Below are positions 18,843 through 27,946 of a DNA stretch of 64,000 nucleotides, one piece after another. The stretch is from the NCBI RefSeq assembly GCF_900582625.1, contig NZ_UTIQ01000084.1, positions 372,001 to 436,000 of the forward strand, given 5' to 3'. Under the pieces are notes generated by a model. The model had not been told where the DNA came from and ran no database searches. It saw only the letters and a list, made by a program, of their open reading frames with translations. This DNA is from Pseudomonas viridiflava. GTDB lineage: Bacteria > Pseudomonadota > Gammaproteobacteria > Pseudomonadales > Pseudomonadaceae. The position numbers were made by a program, and so were the translations under genes. Position 1 is the stretch's first letter, and every line of letters begins with the position of its first letter.

Positions 18843-20192
18843 CTAATTCCTCTTCCCCCGCCGCCCCTTCACCCGCTCATACCGATCCAACAACGGCTGC
18901 GTCGTCAGCCCATGCACGCAAATACTCAACGCCACCACCGACAGCGTCAGCCCAATCGCTTCTTGCGCCGCCGGGCCTTCCAAGCCGTGGTTCAGCACAT
19001 ACGCCAGGTAGTACAAGCTGCCGATGCCGCGAATGCCGAACCAGCCCATCAGCCAACGCTGCCCTTCGCTCAAAGAGTTGCCGCGCACCAGGGCCACCAC
19101 GCTCAGCGGTCGAACAATGCAGAACAATGCCAACCCCAGCGGCACCGCGCGCCAGTCCCAGTGAAAGGCCAGCAGCGCGCCGAGCAAGGTGACAAGCAGC
19201 ACTTCGAGCACCCGCTCGACAATGTCGCCGAACGACAGAATTTCCCCGACTAACAACCCAGCGACCACTTTCGGTTCGTCGGTATGGCTGACTTGCTCTT
19301 TCACTTCATCCAGCGTGCCGCCTTCCTTGGGAACAGCCATGGCCACCTCCTCGGCGGGCACGCTGGAGTTATCGGACGAGGCCACTTCCGCGTGCCGAAG
19401 CCCGATGCCGGCGGCGAACGCGGCGAGAAAGCCCCAGGCGCTGACCGTTTCCGCCAGCCAGTACGACAACGCGATCAAGGCCATCGCCAAAAAGTCATTG
19501 GGCGAAATCGCCGCGTCGCGGTGGCGGGTGCGCAGGTAGATGGCCAAGCGCCCGACGCCGCGTCCGAGCACAAAGCCGATCAATAGCCCGGCCGGCACCG
19601 CCCATAGCAGGCGATGCAGCGCCCATTCGCCGGCCCATTCCTGCGGCGCGCCTTCGTGCTGAATCCACAGCAGGGCAAAAAACACGAAGGGGAAGGCCAT
19701 GCCATCGTTCAGCCCCGCTTCGCCTGAAAGGCCATAGCGCAGCCGGTCAAAGTCGCGCGCGTGGTTCACCTGCACCAAGCTCGCCAGCACCGGATCGGTC
19801 GGCGCCAGCACCGCACCGATCATCAGCGACAGCCCAACGCCCAGCCCGAACCCGTAGTGGCCCACCAGCGCCACCCCGAGAATGCACGCCACCATCACCG
19901 GCCCGGCGAGCAAGTAAGCGCTGCGCCACGCCGGGTCGGAGAAGCGCAGGCGCAGTTTCATGCCGCCACTGAACAGGGAAAACAGCACCGCCACTTCAGT
20001 CAGGTGTTCGAGCCAGGGGGCCACGTCTTCGAATTTCATTTCCCACAGGCCCAGCCCCAATGGCCCGATTGCCAGGCCAAACAACAAATACAGGGCAGAG
20101 GTGGAAACCGGTAACCAACGCAGGTAGGCCGAAGCCAAGGTGAGAATCAGCAGAATGCTGCCGAGCACCGCCATCCAGTGCAGAAAGCTCAT
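18843..20192 (-). CDS. CPA1-type cation:proton antiporter
   Basis: A 449-residue membrane protein of the Na+/H+ (K+/H+) antiporter superfamily with about 12 membrane segments. The ion-binding signature of the CPA1 branch is visible: APTDPVLAS (Asp133) and GEAGLNDGMAFP (Asn162-Asp163). Between two membrane segments at about 268-310 lies a hydrophilic, acidic loop (SSDNSSVPAEEVAMAVPKE, then EVKEQVSHTDEPK) that is unusually long and could be regulatory. The protein ends in a basic tail (RVKGRRGKRN). Cation specificity cannot be read from the sequence. Confidence 0.88.
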   Translation of the reverse strand: MSFLHWMAVLGSILLILTLASAYLRWLPVSTSALYLLFGLAIGPLGLGLWEMKFEDVAPWLEHLTEVAVLFSLFSGGMKLRLRFSDPAWRSAYLLAGPVMVACILGVALVGHYGFGLGVGLSLMIGAVLAPTDPVLASLVQVNHARDFDRLRYGLSGEAGLNDGMAFPFVFFALLWIQHEGAPQEWAGEWALHRLLWAVPAGLLIGFVLGRGVGRLAIYLRTRHRDAAISPNDFLAMALIALSYWLAETVSAWGFLAAFAAGIGLRHAEVASSDNSSVPAEEVAMAVPKEGGTLDEVKEQVSHTDEPKVVAGLLVGEILSFGDIVERVLEVLLVTLLGALLAFHWDWRAVPLGLALFCIVRPLSVVALVRGNSLSEGQRWLMGWFGIRGIGSLYYLAYVLNHGLEGPAAQEAIGLTLSVVALSICVHGLTTQPLLDRYERVKGRRGKRN

Positions 20193-20289
20193 CGCCTTAA
20201 ATGCCCCAGGTGCCTGGCGCCTCGGGATGACGGCGCGCTATCTAGGTTCGAGGCAGCGGCACGCCGTTAGGTTCAGGCCATCGCAGGGT

Positions 20290-20700
20290 TCATACCGGCC
20301 CGCATCTTTCCACGCTCACTTGCTTGAGCGCTTTGCGCGGCGAGGCGTACAGCCAGGCTTGAGTGCTCATCGCCACGGGCCGCGCTTCCAGGCGATAGCG
20401 CTGACCGGCGACGAAGTCGTAGTTGACCTTCAAATGGCAGGTGATCTGCCTTGGATTGCCCATCATGCCGCCGCCGGTTTCTACCTCGAATTGAAAGCGC
20501 GCGCGCAGCTCGTGGCTGCCGGGGCTGACTTGGAAAAAACGGCCGTCGCTGACTTTTTTACCGTCGAGTTTTTGCGCCATCAAGGTGTTGCCTGGCGTGC
20601 TGTACAGCTCGATCCACGCTTGCTGCGGGTCAGGCTCGGGCAGCGCCGCAGCGCAGGCGGTCAGGGGCAAAGCACAGAGCAAAATCGGCAGCAGGCGCAT
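20290..20700 (-). CDS. Predicted lipoprotein, paralogue of the next gene
   Basis: A 136-residue lipoprotein. The signal peptide ends in the lipobox LTAC (Cys17). The mature part has a block reading PDPQQAWIELYSTPGNTL, then a basic-residue-rich beta region (FQVSPGSHELRARFQFE, YRLEARPVAM) and a late cysteine. The pattern 'PG x HEL' followed by 'AGQRY' suggests a small beta-sandwich domain. The start at 20700 is chosen to place the lipobox properly. The function is unknown; the gene stands 41 bp downstream of a paralogue on the same strand. Confidence 0.72.
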   Translation of the reverse strand: MRLLPILLCALPLTACAAALPEPDPQQAWIELYSTPGNTLMAQKLDGKKVSDGRFFQVSPGSHELRARFQFEVETGGGMMGNPRQITCHLKVNYDFVAGQRYRLEARPVAMSTQAWLYASPRKALKQVSVERCGPV

Positions 20701-20741
20701 GGTCGTCTCATCTCTTGCAGAAGCACGCATCATCGGGGCAA

Positions 20742-21155
20742 TCACACCTCGCCGCAACGGCCCTCGCGTGCCCGCGCCAGCAGTTGGTGCTGTTGGTCAT
20801 AGAGCTTGGCCCACGGGCGAAATCCAATGCTGCCAGCCACTACTTTATAGCGCTGGCCAGCGGCGAATTCGGGGTAGTCGAGCTTGAGCACGCAGGTGCG
20901 TTCCAGCCCCTGGCTGTCGGGGCCGATGTTGCTGGGCGTCACGGCGAATTGCAGGCGCATGTGCAACTCGTGCTGGCCGGGGGTCACTTGGAAATAGCGA
21001 TCATCTTCCAGCTCGCTGGCGTCCACTTTCGCGGCTTGCAGGGTGTTGGCTTCGCTGGTGCGTAAATCGACCCACGCCTGGCTGGGGTCGGGGGACGGCA
21101 TCATGGCGCAGCCACCAAAACTGAGCAGGCTGGTGGCGAGCAAAAATCGGCGCAT
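20742..21155 (-). CDS. Predicted lipoprotein, paralogue of the preceding gene
   Basis: A 137-residue lipoprotein with lipobox FGGC (Cys17). Its mature part aligns along its whole length with the neighbour at 20290-20700: PDPSQAWVDL against PDPQQAWIEL, RYFQVTPGQHELHMRLQF against RFFQVSPGSHELRARFQF, and AGQRYKV against AGQRYRL. Both have a C-terminal CG pair. A tandem duplication is clear. There is no recognised enzymatic motif. Confidence 0.72.
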   Translation of the reverse strand: MRRFLLATSLLSFGGCAMMPSPDPSQAWVDLRTSEANTLQAAKVDASELEDDRYFQVTPGQHELHMRLQFAVTPSNIGPDSQGLERTCVLKLDYPEFAAGQRYKVVAGSIGFRPWAKLYDQQHQLLARAREGRCGEV

Positions 21156-21262
21156 GGTTCGGGCTCCGTGGTCGGTCTGATTTTTATAAGGACGAGCCTG
21201 GAGCGCGCCGCCGGGATGGGGTAGGTTTCGTGGCTCCGCCACCGCCTTGCCCGGATCGCCCG

Positions 21263-22333
21263 ATGCTGCCCTGCTTATCCTGGTTACTCGACCTGCCGCG
21301 CTGGCGCTGGGTTCCGCTGCTGCTGGTTTTGCTGCTGAACGGTTGCAGCTATTACACGCAGTTGCTTACCGGCCAGGTTGACCTGCTGAGCCGCCGCGAA
21401 CCGATCAGCGACCTGCTTGCCAAGCCCGACCTCGACCCCGGCCTGCGCCAACGCTTGCAGCTGGCACAAGAGGCTCGCCGCTTCGCCAGCGCCCAACTCG
21501 CGCTGCCGGATAACCAAAGCTATCGCCTGTATGCCGACCTCGGCCGGCCTTATGTGGTGTGGAATGTGTTCGCCACGCCGGAGTTCTCTCTGGACCCGCA
21601 GACGCATTGCTTCCCGATTGCCGGGTGCGTGGCCTATCGCGGTTTTTACGACCAGAACCGTGCGCGCGGCGCGGCGGCGCTAATGAAGCAGGACGGGCTC
21701 GACACTTACGTCGCTGGCATCGAGGCCTACTCCACCCTCGGCTGGTTTGCCGACCCGCTGCTCAACACCATGCTGCGCTGGGACGACCAACGCTGGGTGG
21801 CGGTGATCTTCCACGAGCTGGCGCACCAGCAGTTTTATTTGCCGGGCGACACCGCCTTCAACGAGTCGTACGCCAGCTTTGTTGAGACCGAAGGCCTGCG
21901 CCAATGGCGTGAGGCTCGCGGTTTAAAAGCCCTCGAGGACGGCGCGCGGGAGAAGCAACGCGAGCAGTTCAGCGCCCTGGTATTGGCCAGCCGTGAACGC
22001 CTGCAAAGCCTGTATGCCAGCGGCAAACCCGAGGCGCAGATGCGCGTGGAAAAGGCGGCGGAATTCGAGCGCCTGCGCCGCGACTACCTCGCATTGCGAA
22101 CCACCGCCTGGGCCGGTGATGGTCGTTACGACGCCTGGATGTTCGGCCCGCTCAACAACGCCAAGTTGCTGCCTTTTGGCCTGTATGACCAATGGCAACC
22201 GGCCTTTGCGGCGTTGTTCAAACAGGCGCACGGCGACTGGCCGCGCTTTTACGCCGAGGTCAAACGCCTGGGCGAGTTACCGGACAACGAGCGACAAGCC
22301 CGCCTGGCTCAACTGCAACGCGAAGGCCGTTAA
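21263..22333 (+). CDS. Membrane-anchored zinc metallopeptidase, putative aminopeptidase
   Basis: A 356-residue protein with an N-terminal membrane segment (about 15-30) ending in LLNGCSYY, which resembles a lipobox. The zinc motif is VIFHELAHQQFY near residue 190, with a downstream acidic ligand in FNESYASFVETEGL; together they fit a gluzincin-like site. The family is known from proteobacteria as 'predicted aminopeptidase', without a proven substrate. A GTG at 21230 could add 11 residues; ATG 21263 is preferred because it starts the hydrophobic leader sooner. Its stop codon overlaps the convergent phosphatase stop in the sequence TTAA. Confidence 0.8.
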   Translation: MLPCLSWLLDLPRWRWVPLLLVLLLNGCSYYTQLLTGQVDLLSRREPISDLLAKPDLDPGLRQRLQLAQEARRFASAQLALPDNQSYRLYADLGRPYVVWNVFATPEFSLDPQTHCFPIAGCVAYRGFYDQNRARGAAALMKQDGLDTYVAGIEAYSTLGWFADPLLNTMLRWDDQRWVAVIFHELAHQQFYLPGDTAFNESYASFVETEGLRQWREARGLKALEDGAREKQREQFSALVLASRERLQSLYASGKPEAQMRVEKAAEFERLRRDYLALRTTAWAGDGRYDAWMFGPLNNAKLLPFGLYDQWQPAFAALFKQAHGDWPRFYAEVKRLGELPDNERQARLAQLQREGR

Positions 22334-22977
22334 CGCGCGAATGCCTGGTGCAGCTCGGCCAGCGTGCGGAAGTGAAACGTCGGGTGTTGCGCCTGGATCT
22401 CTTCTTCGCTGCCAAAGCCATAGCCCACCGCCACGCTTTGCAGGCCATTGCGGTGCGCGCCGATGAGGTCGTGTTTGCGGTCGCCGATCATCAGGGTCTG
22501 GCTGGGGTCCAGCTGCTCCTGCTCCAGCAGGTGGGCGATCAGCTCGACTTTGTCGGTGCGGGTGCCGTCCAACTCGCTGCCGTAAATCACTTTGAAGTGT
22601 TTGGCGAAGTCGAAATGGCGAGCAATTTCGCGGGCGAACACGTGGGGTTTCGAGGTGGCGATGTACAACGTTCGGCCTTGCGCGGTGAGGCTGCCGAGTA
22701 GCTCGCTGACACCGTCGAACACGCGGTTTTCATAAAGACCGGTGACCTTGAAACGCTCCCGGTAAAAATTCACCGCCTGCCAGGCTTTGGCTTCGTCGAA
22801 CCCGTAAAACTGCATAAAGGCTTGCAGCAGCGGCGGGCCGATAAAGTGCTCGAGCTGACGCAGGTCTGGCTCGTCGATGCCGAGCTGGGCGAGGGCAAAT
22901 TGAATCGAACGGGTAATGCCTTCACGGGGGTCGGTGAGGGTGCCGTCGAGGTCAAAAAGAATGGTTTGCTGATGCAT
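22330..22977 (-). CDS. HAD-family phosphatase, Gph-like
   Basis: A 215-residue HAD hydrolase of the phosphoglycolate phosphatase group. Motif I is ILFDLDGTLTD (Asp8 and Asp10), motif II the serine/threonine region IATSKPHV near 105, and motif III/IV MIGDRKHDLIGA near 165. The four-helix cap between them is of type C1. The start at 22977 follows from motif I lying at the N-terminus. A related enzyme could be a nucleotidase (the PNT1/YjjG group), so phosphoglycolate is only one possible substrate. Confidence 0.85.
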   Translation of the reverse strand: MHQQTILFDLDGTLTDPREGITRSIQFALAQLGIDEPDLRQLEHFIGPPLLQAFMQFYGFDEAKAWQAVNFYRERFKVTGLYENRVFDGVSELLGSLTAQGRTLYIATSKPHVFAREIARHFDFAKHFKVIYGSELDGTRTDKVELIAHLLEQEQLDPSQTLMIGDRKHDLIGAHRNGLQSVAVGYGFGSEEEIQAQHPTFHFRTLAELHQAFAR

Positions 22978-23040
22978 GGCTAGGCGGGCCCAAGGCTTCG
23001 GGGGGCGCCATGATAGCAAGCACAACTCGGTCGGAAATCT

Positions 23041-23066
23041 TGGAAGCGGCTCTTAGCGGCGATGCT
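23041..23066. repeat. Degenerate REP remnant
   Basis: TGGAAGCGGCTCTTAGCGGCGATGCT resembles one GCGGC-subtype unit with several changes and no partner nearby. Confidence 0.4.
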
Positions 23067-23088
23067 ATGGCACTTCCTACCCAACCAT

Positions 23089-23988
23089 TTACGCACTCAG
23101 CTGCGGCTCCAGCACCTGCGCCAACCAATCCATAAACACCCGCACCCGCTTGGGCAAATTGCGTCGGTGCGCGTACAGCAACGTGACCTTCATGGGCGCC
23201 GGGACGAAGTCGGGCAACACCTCTACCAGCTCACCCCGCGCCAGGCTGTCGCGCTTGCCGGCCACCGGCGCCTGAATAATGCCGAAGCCCGCCAGGCACG
23301 CGGCGTAGTAGCAATCGGCGTTGTTAACCGTCACCGCCCCCGCCATCGGCAGGCAGTGGCGTTTGCCATGCAGGTGGTATTCAAACCCCGTCGGACGCGA
23401 GCCAAAGGTGGACGCGTAATGCACCAGCCGGTGCTCGGCCAGGTCGGCCAACGAACGCGGCGTGCCGTAGCGCTTCAGGTAGCCAGGGCTGACGAAGTTG
23501 CCTTGGCGATACGCGCCAAGCGGACGCGCCACCAGCGTGGTGTCGGGCAATTCGCCAACGCGCATGACGCAGTCGAAGCCTTCGCGTACTAGGTCAACCA
23601 GGCGGTCAGTGGCGCTCACTTCTATTTCGATCAGCGGATGCTGGTCGCTGAATTCGGCCAGACGCGGCAGCACAAATTCACGGGCGGTCACGGTGGGCAT
23701 GTCGATGCGCAAGCGCCCGCGTACGCTCTGATCCTGGCGGAACAGGCTTTCCAACTCGTCCACTTGGTCGAGCATGTCTTTGCAGCGTTCGTAGAGCACC
23801 AAGCCGTCTTGCGTCGCTTGCACCTTGCGCGTGGTGCGCTGCAGCAGGCGCGCGCCGAGCATTTCCTCAAGCAAGCGCACGTGTTCAGACACGGTCGATT
23901 TCGGCAACCCCAAGCTGTCGGCGGCGCCCGTAAAGCTGGCCAGTTCGGTTACGCGGGCAAAGGTTTTATACAGCTCAAGTTTGTTCAT
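23089..23988 (-). CDS. LysR-family transcriptional regulator, divergent from an SDR gene
   Basis: A 299-residue LysR regulator. The helix-turn-helix (FARVTELASFTGAADSLGL, then STVSEHVRLLEEMLGARLLQRTTR) fills residues 10-55, and the effector domain follows. It is of the group (AaeR/DmlR-like) that usually controls a neighbouring oxidoreductase. The start codons of this gene and the SDR gene are 121 bp apart and divergent, so it probably regulates the SDR gene and itself. Confidence 0.9.
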   Translation of the reverse strand: MNKLELYKTFARVTELASFTGAADSLGLPKSTVSEHVRLLEEMLGARLLQRTTRKVQATQDGLVLYERCKDMLDQVDELESLFRQDQSVRGRLRIDMPTVTAREFVLPRLAEFSDQHPLIEIEVSATDRLVDLVREGFDCVMRVGELPDTTLVARPLGAYRQGNFVSPGYLKRYGTPRSLADLAEHRLVHYASTFGSRPTGFEYHLHGKRHCLPMAGAVTVNNADCYYAACLAGFGIIQAPVAGKRDSLARGELVEVLPDFVPAPMKVTLLYAHRRNLPKRVRVFMDWLAQVLEPQLSA

Positions 23989-24109
23989 GGCGGCACGCCT
24001 ATTGTTCGGTTAATCCGCATGGTATGTGCAGATTCTTCGGCTTTATCGGCTTATACGTCGAGCCTACAGTGGCGTCGACTTCACCACCAGCCCACCGGGA
24101 GAAACCACC

Positions 24110-24868
24110 ATGACGCGTAAAATTGCTCTTATCACCGGCGCCAGCCGCGGCCTCGGCAAAAACGCAGCACTGCACCTGGCTGCCCAGGGCGTCGACATTA
24201 TCGGCACCTACCACAGCCGTCGCGACGACGCCGACGCGCTGGCCAAACAGATTGAAGAAGCCGGCGGGCGCGCTGTGATGTTGCAGTTGGACGTCGGCGA
24301 CAGCGCCAGCTTTGCCGCGTTTACCGACACAGTCGGCGCCGCGCTGGGCAGCCATTTTGAAACCGACACATTCGACTTCCTGCTCAACAACGCCGGCATG
24401 GGCATTCACGCCAGCTTTGCCGACACCAGCGAAGCGCAGTTCGACCAGTTGGTGAACGTGCATTTGAAAGGCCCGTTCTTCCTCACCCAACGCCTGTTGC
24501 CGCTGCTGGCCGATGGCGGGCGCATTCTCAACGTGTCCTCGGGCCTGGCCCGCTTCGCCTTGCCGGGCTACGCGGCCTACGCCGTGATGAAGGGCGGCAT
24601 CGAAGTGCTCACTCGCTATCAAGCCAAGGAGCTGGGCGCGCGCGGCATCAGCGTGAACACCCTGGCGCCGGGCGCCATCGAAACCGACTTCGGCGGCGGC
24701 GCAGTACGCGATAACGCTGACCTCAACGCCATGGTCGCCAGCAACACCGCCCTGGGCCGGGTCGGCGTGCCCGACGACATCGGCGCCGCCATTGCCCTGC
24801 TATTTAGCGACGGCAGCCGCTGGATCAACGCCCAGCGTATCGAGGCGTCGGGCGGGATGTTCTTGTAA
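24110..24868 (+). CDS. Short-chain dehydrogenase/reductase
   Basis: A 252-residue classical SDR. The NAD(P) loop is TGASRGLG (9-16), followed by LNNAGMG near 98. The catalytic residues are the serine in NVSSGLA and the pair YAVMK near 160 (YxxxK). The C-terminal end SGGMFL is typical. An Arg-Arg (SRRDD) after the second strand favours NADP. The start follows GGGAGAAACCACC. The substrate is unknown; its control by the divergent LysR protein is inferred from position. Confidence 0.92.
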   Translation: MTRKIALITGASRGLGKNAALHLAAQGVDIIGTYHSRRDDADALAKQIEEAGGRAVMLQLDVGDSASFAAFTDTVGAALGSHFETDTFDFLLNNAGMGIHASFADTSEAQFDQLVNVHLKGPFFLTQRLLPLLADGGRILNVSSGLARFALPGYAAYAVMKGGIEVLTRYQAKELGARGISVNTLAPGAIETDFGGGAVRDNADLNAMVASNTALGRVGVPDDIGAAIALLFSDGSRWINAQRIEASGGMFL

Positions 24869-24887
24869 GGCCCTGCGCAGCTGCTTA

Positions 24888-24953
24888 TGTGGGAGAGGCT
24901 TTAGCCTCGATGCGTTTGATCTTAAAAGCATCGAGGCTGAAGCCTCTCCTACA
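24888..24953. repeat. REP pair, GAGGC subtype
   Basis: TGTGGGAGAGGCTTTAGCCTCGATGC (24888 onward) faces its near-complement ending at 24953. The stem is GAGGC/GCCTC instead of GCGGC/GCCGC. Confidence 0.85.
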
Positions 24954-24958
24954 GGGTT

Positions 24959-25510
24959 TTAACCGCCGAGTTGGTCGTAACCTTCGGCGAGGTGCTGGCC
25001 TTTCAACCGCACGTAATTCGCCGCGCTGTAGGTAAAAAACGCCCGCTCCTTTTCCGTGAGCGGGCGCATTTGTTTGGCGGGGCTGCCCACGTACAGAAAG
25101 CCGCTCTCCAACACGCGCCCCGGTGGCACCAGGCTGCCGGCGCCTAGGATCACTTCATCTTCGATCACCGCGCCGTCCATCACCGTCGAGCCCATGCCGA
25201 TGAGGATGCGATTGCCCACGGTGCAGCCGTGCAGCATCACTTTGTGGCCGATGGTCACGTCATCGCCGATCAACAGCGGGAAGCCGTCGGGGTTGAACGG
25301 GCCGGCGTGAGTGATGTGCAACACACTGGCGTCTTGCACGCTGGTGCGCGCGCCGATGCGGATGCGGTGCATGTCGCCGCGAATGACCGTGAGCGGCCAC
25401 ACCGAGCTGTCATCGCCCACCACCACATCGCCAATCACCACGGCCGACGCGTCGACAAATGCGTTTGCGCCGAGCTGCGGCGTAGTGCCCTGGTACGTTC
25501 GAATAGCCAC
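24959..25510 (-). CDS. Gamma-class carbonic anhydrase / YrdA-like hexapeptide protein
   Basis: A 183-residue left-handed beta-helix protein with many hexapeptide turns. The three zinc histidines of the gamma class are placed in RGDMHRI, SVLHITHAG and GHKVMLHGC. The C-terminal helix follows VGSPAKQMRPL. Relatives include E. coli YrdA and the Cam family; many lack measurable carbonic anhydrase activity. It is divergent from prlC, as in other pseudomonads. Confidence 0.9.
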   Translation of the reverse strand: MAIRTYQGTTPQLGANAFVDASAVVIGDVVVGDDSSVWPLTVIRGDMHRIRIGARTSVQDASVLHITHAGPFNPDGFPLLIGDDVTIGHKVMLHGCTVGNRILIGMGSTVMDGAVIEDEVILGAGSLVPPGRVLESGFLYVGSPAKQMRPLTEKERAFFTYSAANYVRLKGQHLAEGYDQLGG

Positions 25511-25626
25511 GATAGAAACCTCTAAAGCTGCGTTAAAGGTTGATTGTAATTAAGATGGCGCCATATCTGCTTCAGCGCATCCAATGTTGATGAAGCACAC
25601 CATTCATAGCCAGACAGGTGACCGTC

Positions 25627-27675
25627 GTGAGCGAGAACAACCCTCTACTGCAAGCCTTCGACCTTCCACCCTACTCCGCCATCCGCCCCGAACACGTTGA
25701 ACCTGCCGTCGACACACTGCTGGCCGAAGGCCGCGCGGCGTTGGCCAAATTGCTCGCCGAACAACCCGCCACCCCGACCTGGGAAGGCTTGGTGCTGGCG
25801 CTGGACGAACAAGGCGAACGCCTGGGTCGCGCTTGGAGTCCGGTGAGCCACTTGAACGCCGTGCGCAATAGCCCGGAACTGCGCGAAGCGTACGAAGCCT
25901 GCCTGCCGAAACTGTCGGAATACTGGACCGAACTGGGCCAGAACCGCGCCCTGTTCCAAGCCTATGAAGCGCTGGCCCAGAGCCCCGCCGCCGCCAGCTT
26001 TGACGTGGCGCAGCAGACCATTCTGCAAAACGCCCTGCGCGATTTCCGCCTCTCGGGCATCGACCTGCCGCCGGCTGAGCAACAGCGCTACGGCGCTATT
26101 CAAATGAAACTGTCCGAGCTGGGCAGCCGCTTCTCCAACCAGTTGCTCGACGCCACTCAGGCGTGGACCAAACACATCACCGACGAAGCCGCCCTCGACG
26201 GGCTGCCCGATTCGGCCAAGGCGCAAATGGCCCAGGCCGCCGCCGCCAAAGAGCTGGACGGCTGGCTGATCACCCTGGAATTCCCCAGCTACTACGCGGT
26301 GATGACCTACGCCAACGACCGCGCCCTGCGCGAAGAGCTGTACGCCGCTTATTGCACCCGCGCCTCGGACCAAGGCCCGAACGCCGGCCAGAACGACAAC
26401 GGCCCGGTGATGGCGGAAATTCTCGACCTGCGTCAGGAACTGGCCCAACTGCTGGGCTTCGCCAACTTCGCCGAGCTGAGCCTGGCGACCAAAATGGCCG
26501 AGAACAACGAGCAGGTGCTGACCTTCCTGCGCGACCTGGCGCAGCGCAGCAAGCCGTTTGCCGAACAGGACTTGAGCGAGCTCAAAGCCTACGCCGCCGA
26601 ACAAGGCTGCGCGGACCTGCAAAGCTGGGACGTCGGTTATTACAGCGAGAAACTGCGCGAGCAGCGCTACAGCATTTCCCAGGAAATCCTGCGCGCCTAC
26701 TTCCCCATCGACAAAGTGTTGAGCGGCCTGTTCGCCATCGTGCAGAAGCTCTACGGCATCGAAATCACCGAGCTAAAAGGCTTCGACACCTGGCATCCCG
26801 ACGTTCGCCTGTTCGAAATCAAGGAAAACGGCGAGCACGTCGGCCGCTTCTTCTTCGACCTCTACGCCCGCCCCAACAAACGCGGCGGTGCCTGGATGGA
26901 CGGCGCCCGCGACAAACGCCGCACCGCAGCCGGCAGCATCGTCAGCCCGGTGGCCAACCTGGTGTGCAACTTTATGCCTGCCGTGGGCGACCAACCGGCG
27001 CTGCTGACGCACGATGAAGTGACCACCCTGTTCCACGAATTCGGCCACGGCTTGCACCACTTGCTGACCCGCGTCGAGCACGCCGGGGCGTCGGGCATCA
27101 ATGGCGTGGCGTGGGATGCCGTGGAGCTGCCGAGCCAATTTATGGAGAACTGGTGCTGGGAGCCGGAAGGTCTGGCATTGATTTCCGGGCACTACAAAAC
27201 CGGCGAGGCGCTGCCGCAAAACCTGCTGGAAAAAATGCTGGAGGCGAAGAATTTCCAGTCCGGCCTGATGATGGCGCGGCAGGTGGAATTCTCGCTCTTC
27301 GACTTCGAACTGCACGCCACCCATGGCGACGGCCGTTCGGTATTGGACGTGCTGGAGAACATCCGCACCGAGGTCTCGGTGATGCGTCCGCCAGCCTACA
27401 ACCGCTTCCCCAACAGCTTCGCGCACATCTTCGCCGGGGGTTATGCGGCCGGTTACTACAGCTACAAATGGGCTGAAGTGCTGTCGGCCGATGCCTTCTC
27501 CAAATTCGAAGAAGACGGCGTGCTCAACCCGGAAACCGGCCGCGCGTTCCGCGAAGCCATTCTGGCCCGTGGCGGCTCGCAGGCGCCGATGGTGCTGTTT
27601 GTCGACTTCCGTGGCCGCGAACCGAGCATCGACGCCCTGCTGCGCCACCTCGGCCTGAGCGCGGAGGCCGCGTAA
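25627..27675 (+). CDS. prlC: Oligopeptidase A (M3 family)
   Basis: Cytoplasmic zinc metallopeptidase that degrades signal peptides and other oligopeptides. At 682 residues it matches E. coli PrlC. The zinc site is LFHEFGHGLHHLLT at about 469-482, with the third ligand in WDAVELPSQFMENW. The GTG at 25627 is chosen (VSENNPLLQAF) since family members start close to NNPLL; a GTG 9 bases upstream is possible. Its stop overlaps the next start as TAATG, so yheV is translationally coupled. Confidence 0.96.
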   Translation: MSENNPLLQAFDLPPYSAIRPEHVEPAVDTLLAEGRAALAKLLAEQPATPTWEGLVLALDEQGERLGRAWSPVSHLNAVRNSPELREAYEACLPKLSEYWTELGQNRALFQAYEALAQSPAAASFDVAQQTILQNALRDFRLSGIDLPPAEQQRYGAIQMKLSELGSRFSNQLLDATQAWTKHITDEAALDGLPDSAKAQMAQAAAAKELDGWLITLEFPSYYAVMTYANDRALREELYAAYCTRASDQGPNAGQNDNGPVMAEILDLRQELAQLLGFANFAELSLATKMAENNEQVLTFLRDLAQRSKPFAEQDLSELKAYAAEQGCADLQSWDVGYYSEKLREQRYSISQEILRAYFPIDKVLSGLFAIVQKLYGIEITELKGFDTWHPDVRLFEIKENGEHVGRFFFDLYARPNKRGGAWMDGARDKRRTAAGSIVSPVANLVCNFMPAVGDQPALLTHDEVTTLFHEFGHGLHHLLTRVEHAGASGINGVAWDAVELPSQFMENWCWEPEGLALISGHYKTGEALPQNLLEKMLEAKNFQSGLMMARQVEFSLFDFELHATHGDGRSVLDVLENIRTEVSVMRPPAYNRFPNSFAHIFAGGYAAGYYSYKWAEVLSADAFSKFEEDGVLNPETGRAFREAILARGGSQAPMVLFVDFRGREPSIDALLRHLGLSAEAA

Positions 27676-27941
27676 TGACCACCAGCAAAAAACGCTTTAT
27701 CGCCGGCGCCGTGTGCCCGGCGTGCAGCGAGGGCGACAAAATTCAAATGTGGGACGTCGACGGCGTTCCCCACCGCGAATGCGTGGCCTGCGGCTACGCT
27801 GACACCCTGAACGAGCAGGGCCAGTCGGTTCCGAAAGAGCTGGGCACACGGGTCAACAAAAACGCCGCGAAACCGGCAGACCCGAAAGTGCAGGGCGTGC
27901 AGTTTTTTCCGAATCCCAAGCTGAAGAAACCAAGCGAGTAG
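27675..27941 (+). CDS. yheV: YheV family zinc-ribbon protein
   Basis: An 88-residue protein with two CxxC knuckles, CPAC at about 14-17 and CVAC near 36-39, that form a zinc ribbon. The tail is basic and low in complexity. YheV is a conserved gammaproteobacterial protein without a known role, commonly placed after prlC. Here the start shares a base with the prlC stop codon, and the next gene follows after 5 bp. Confidence 0.85.
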   Translation: MTTSKKRFIAGAVCPACSEGDKIQMWDVDGVPHRECVACGYADTLNEQGQSVPKELGTRVNKNAAKPADPKVQGVQFFPNPKLKKPSE

Positions 27942-27946
27942 CGTCT

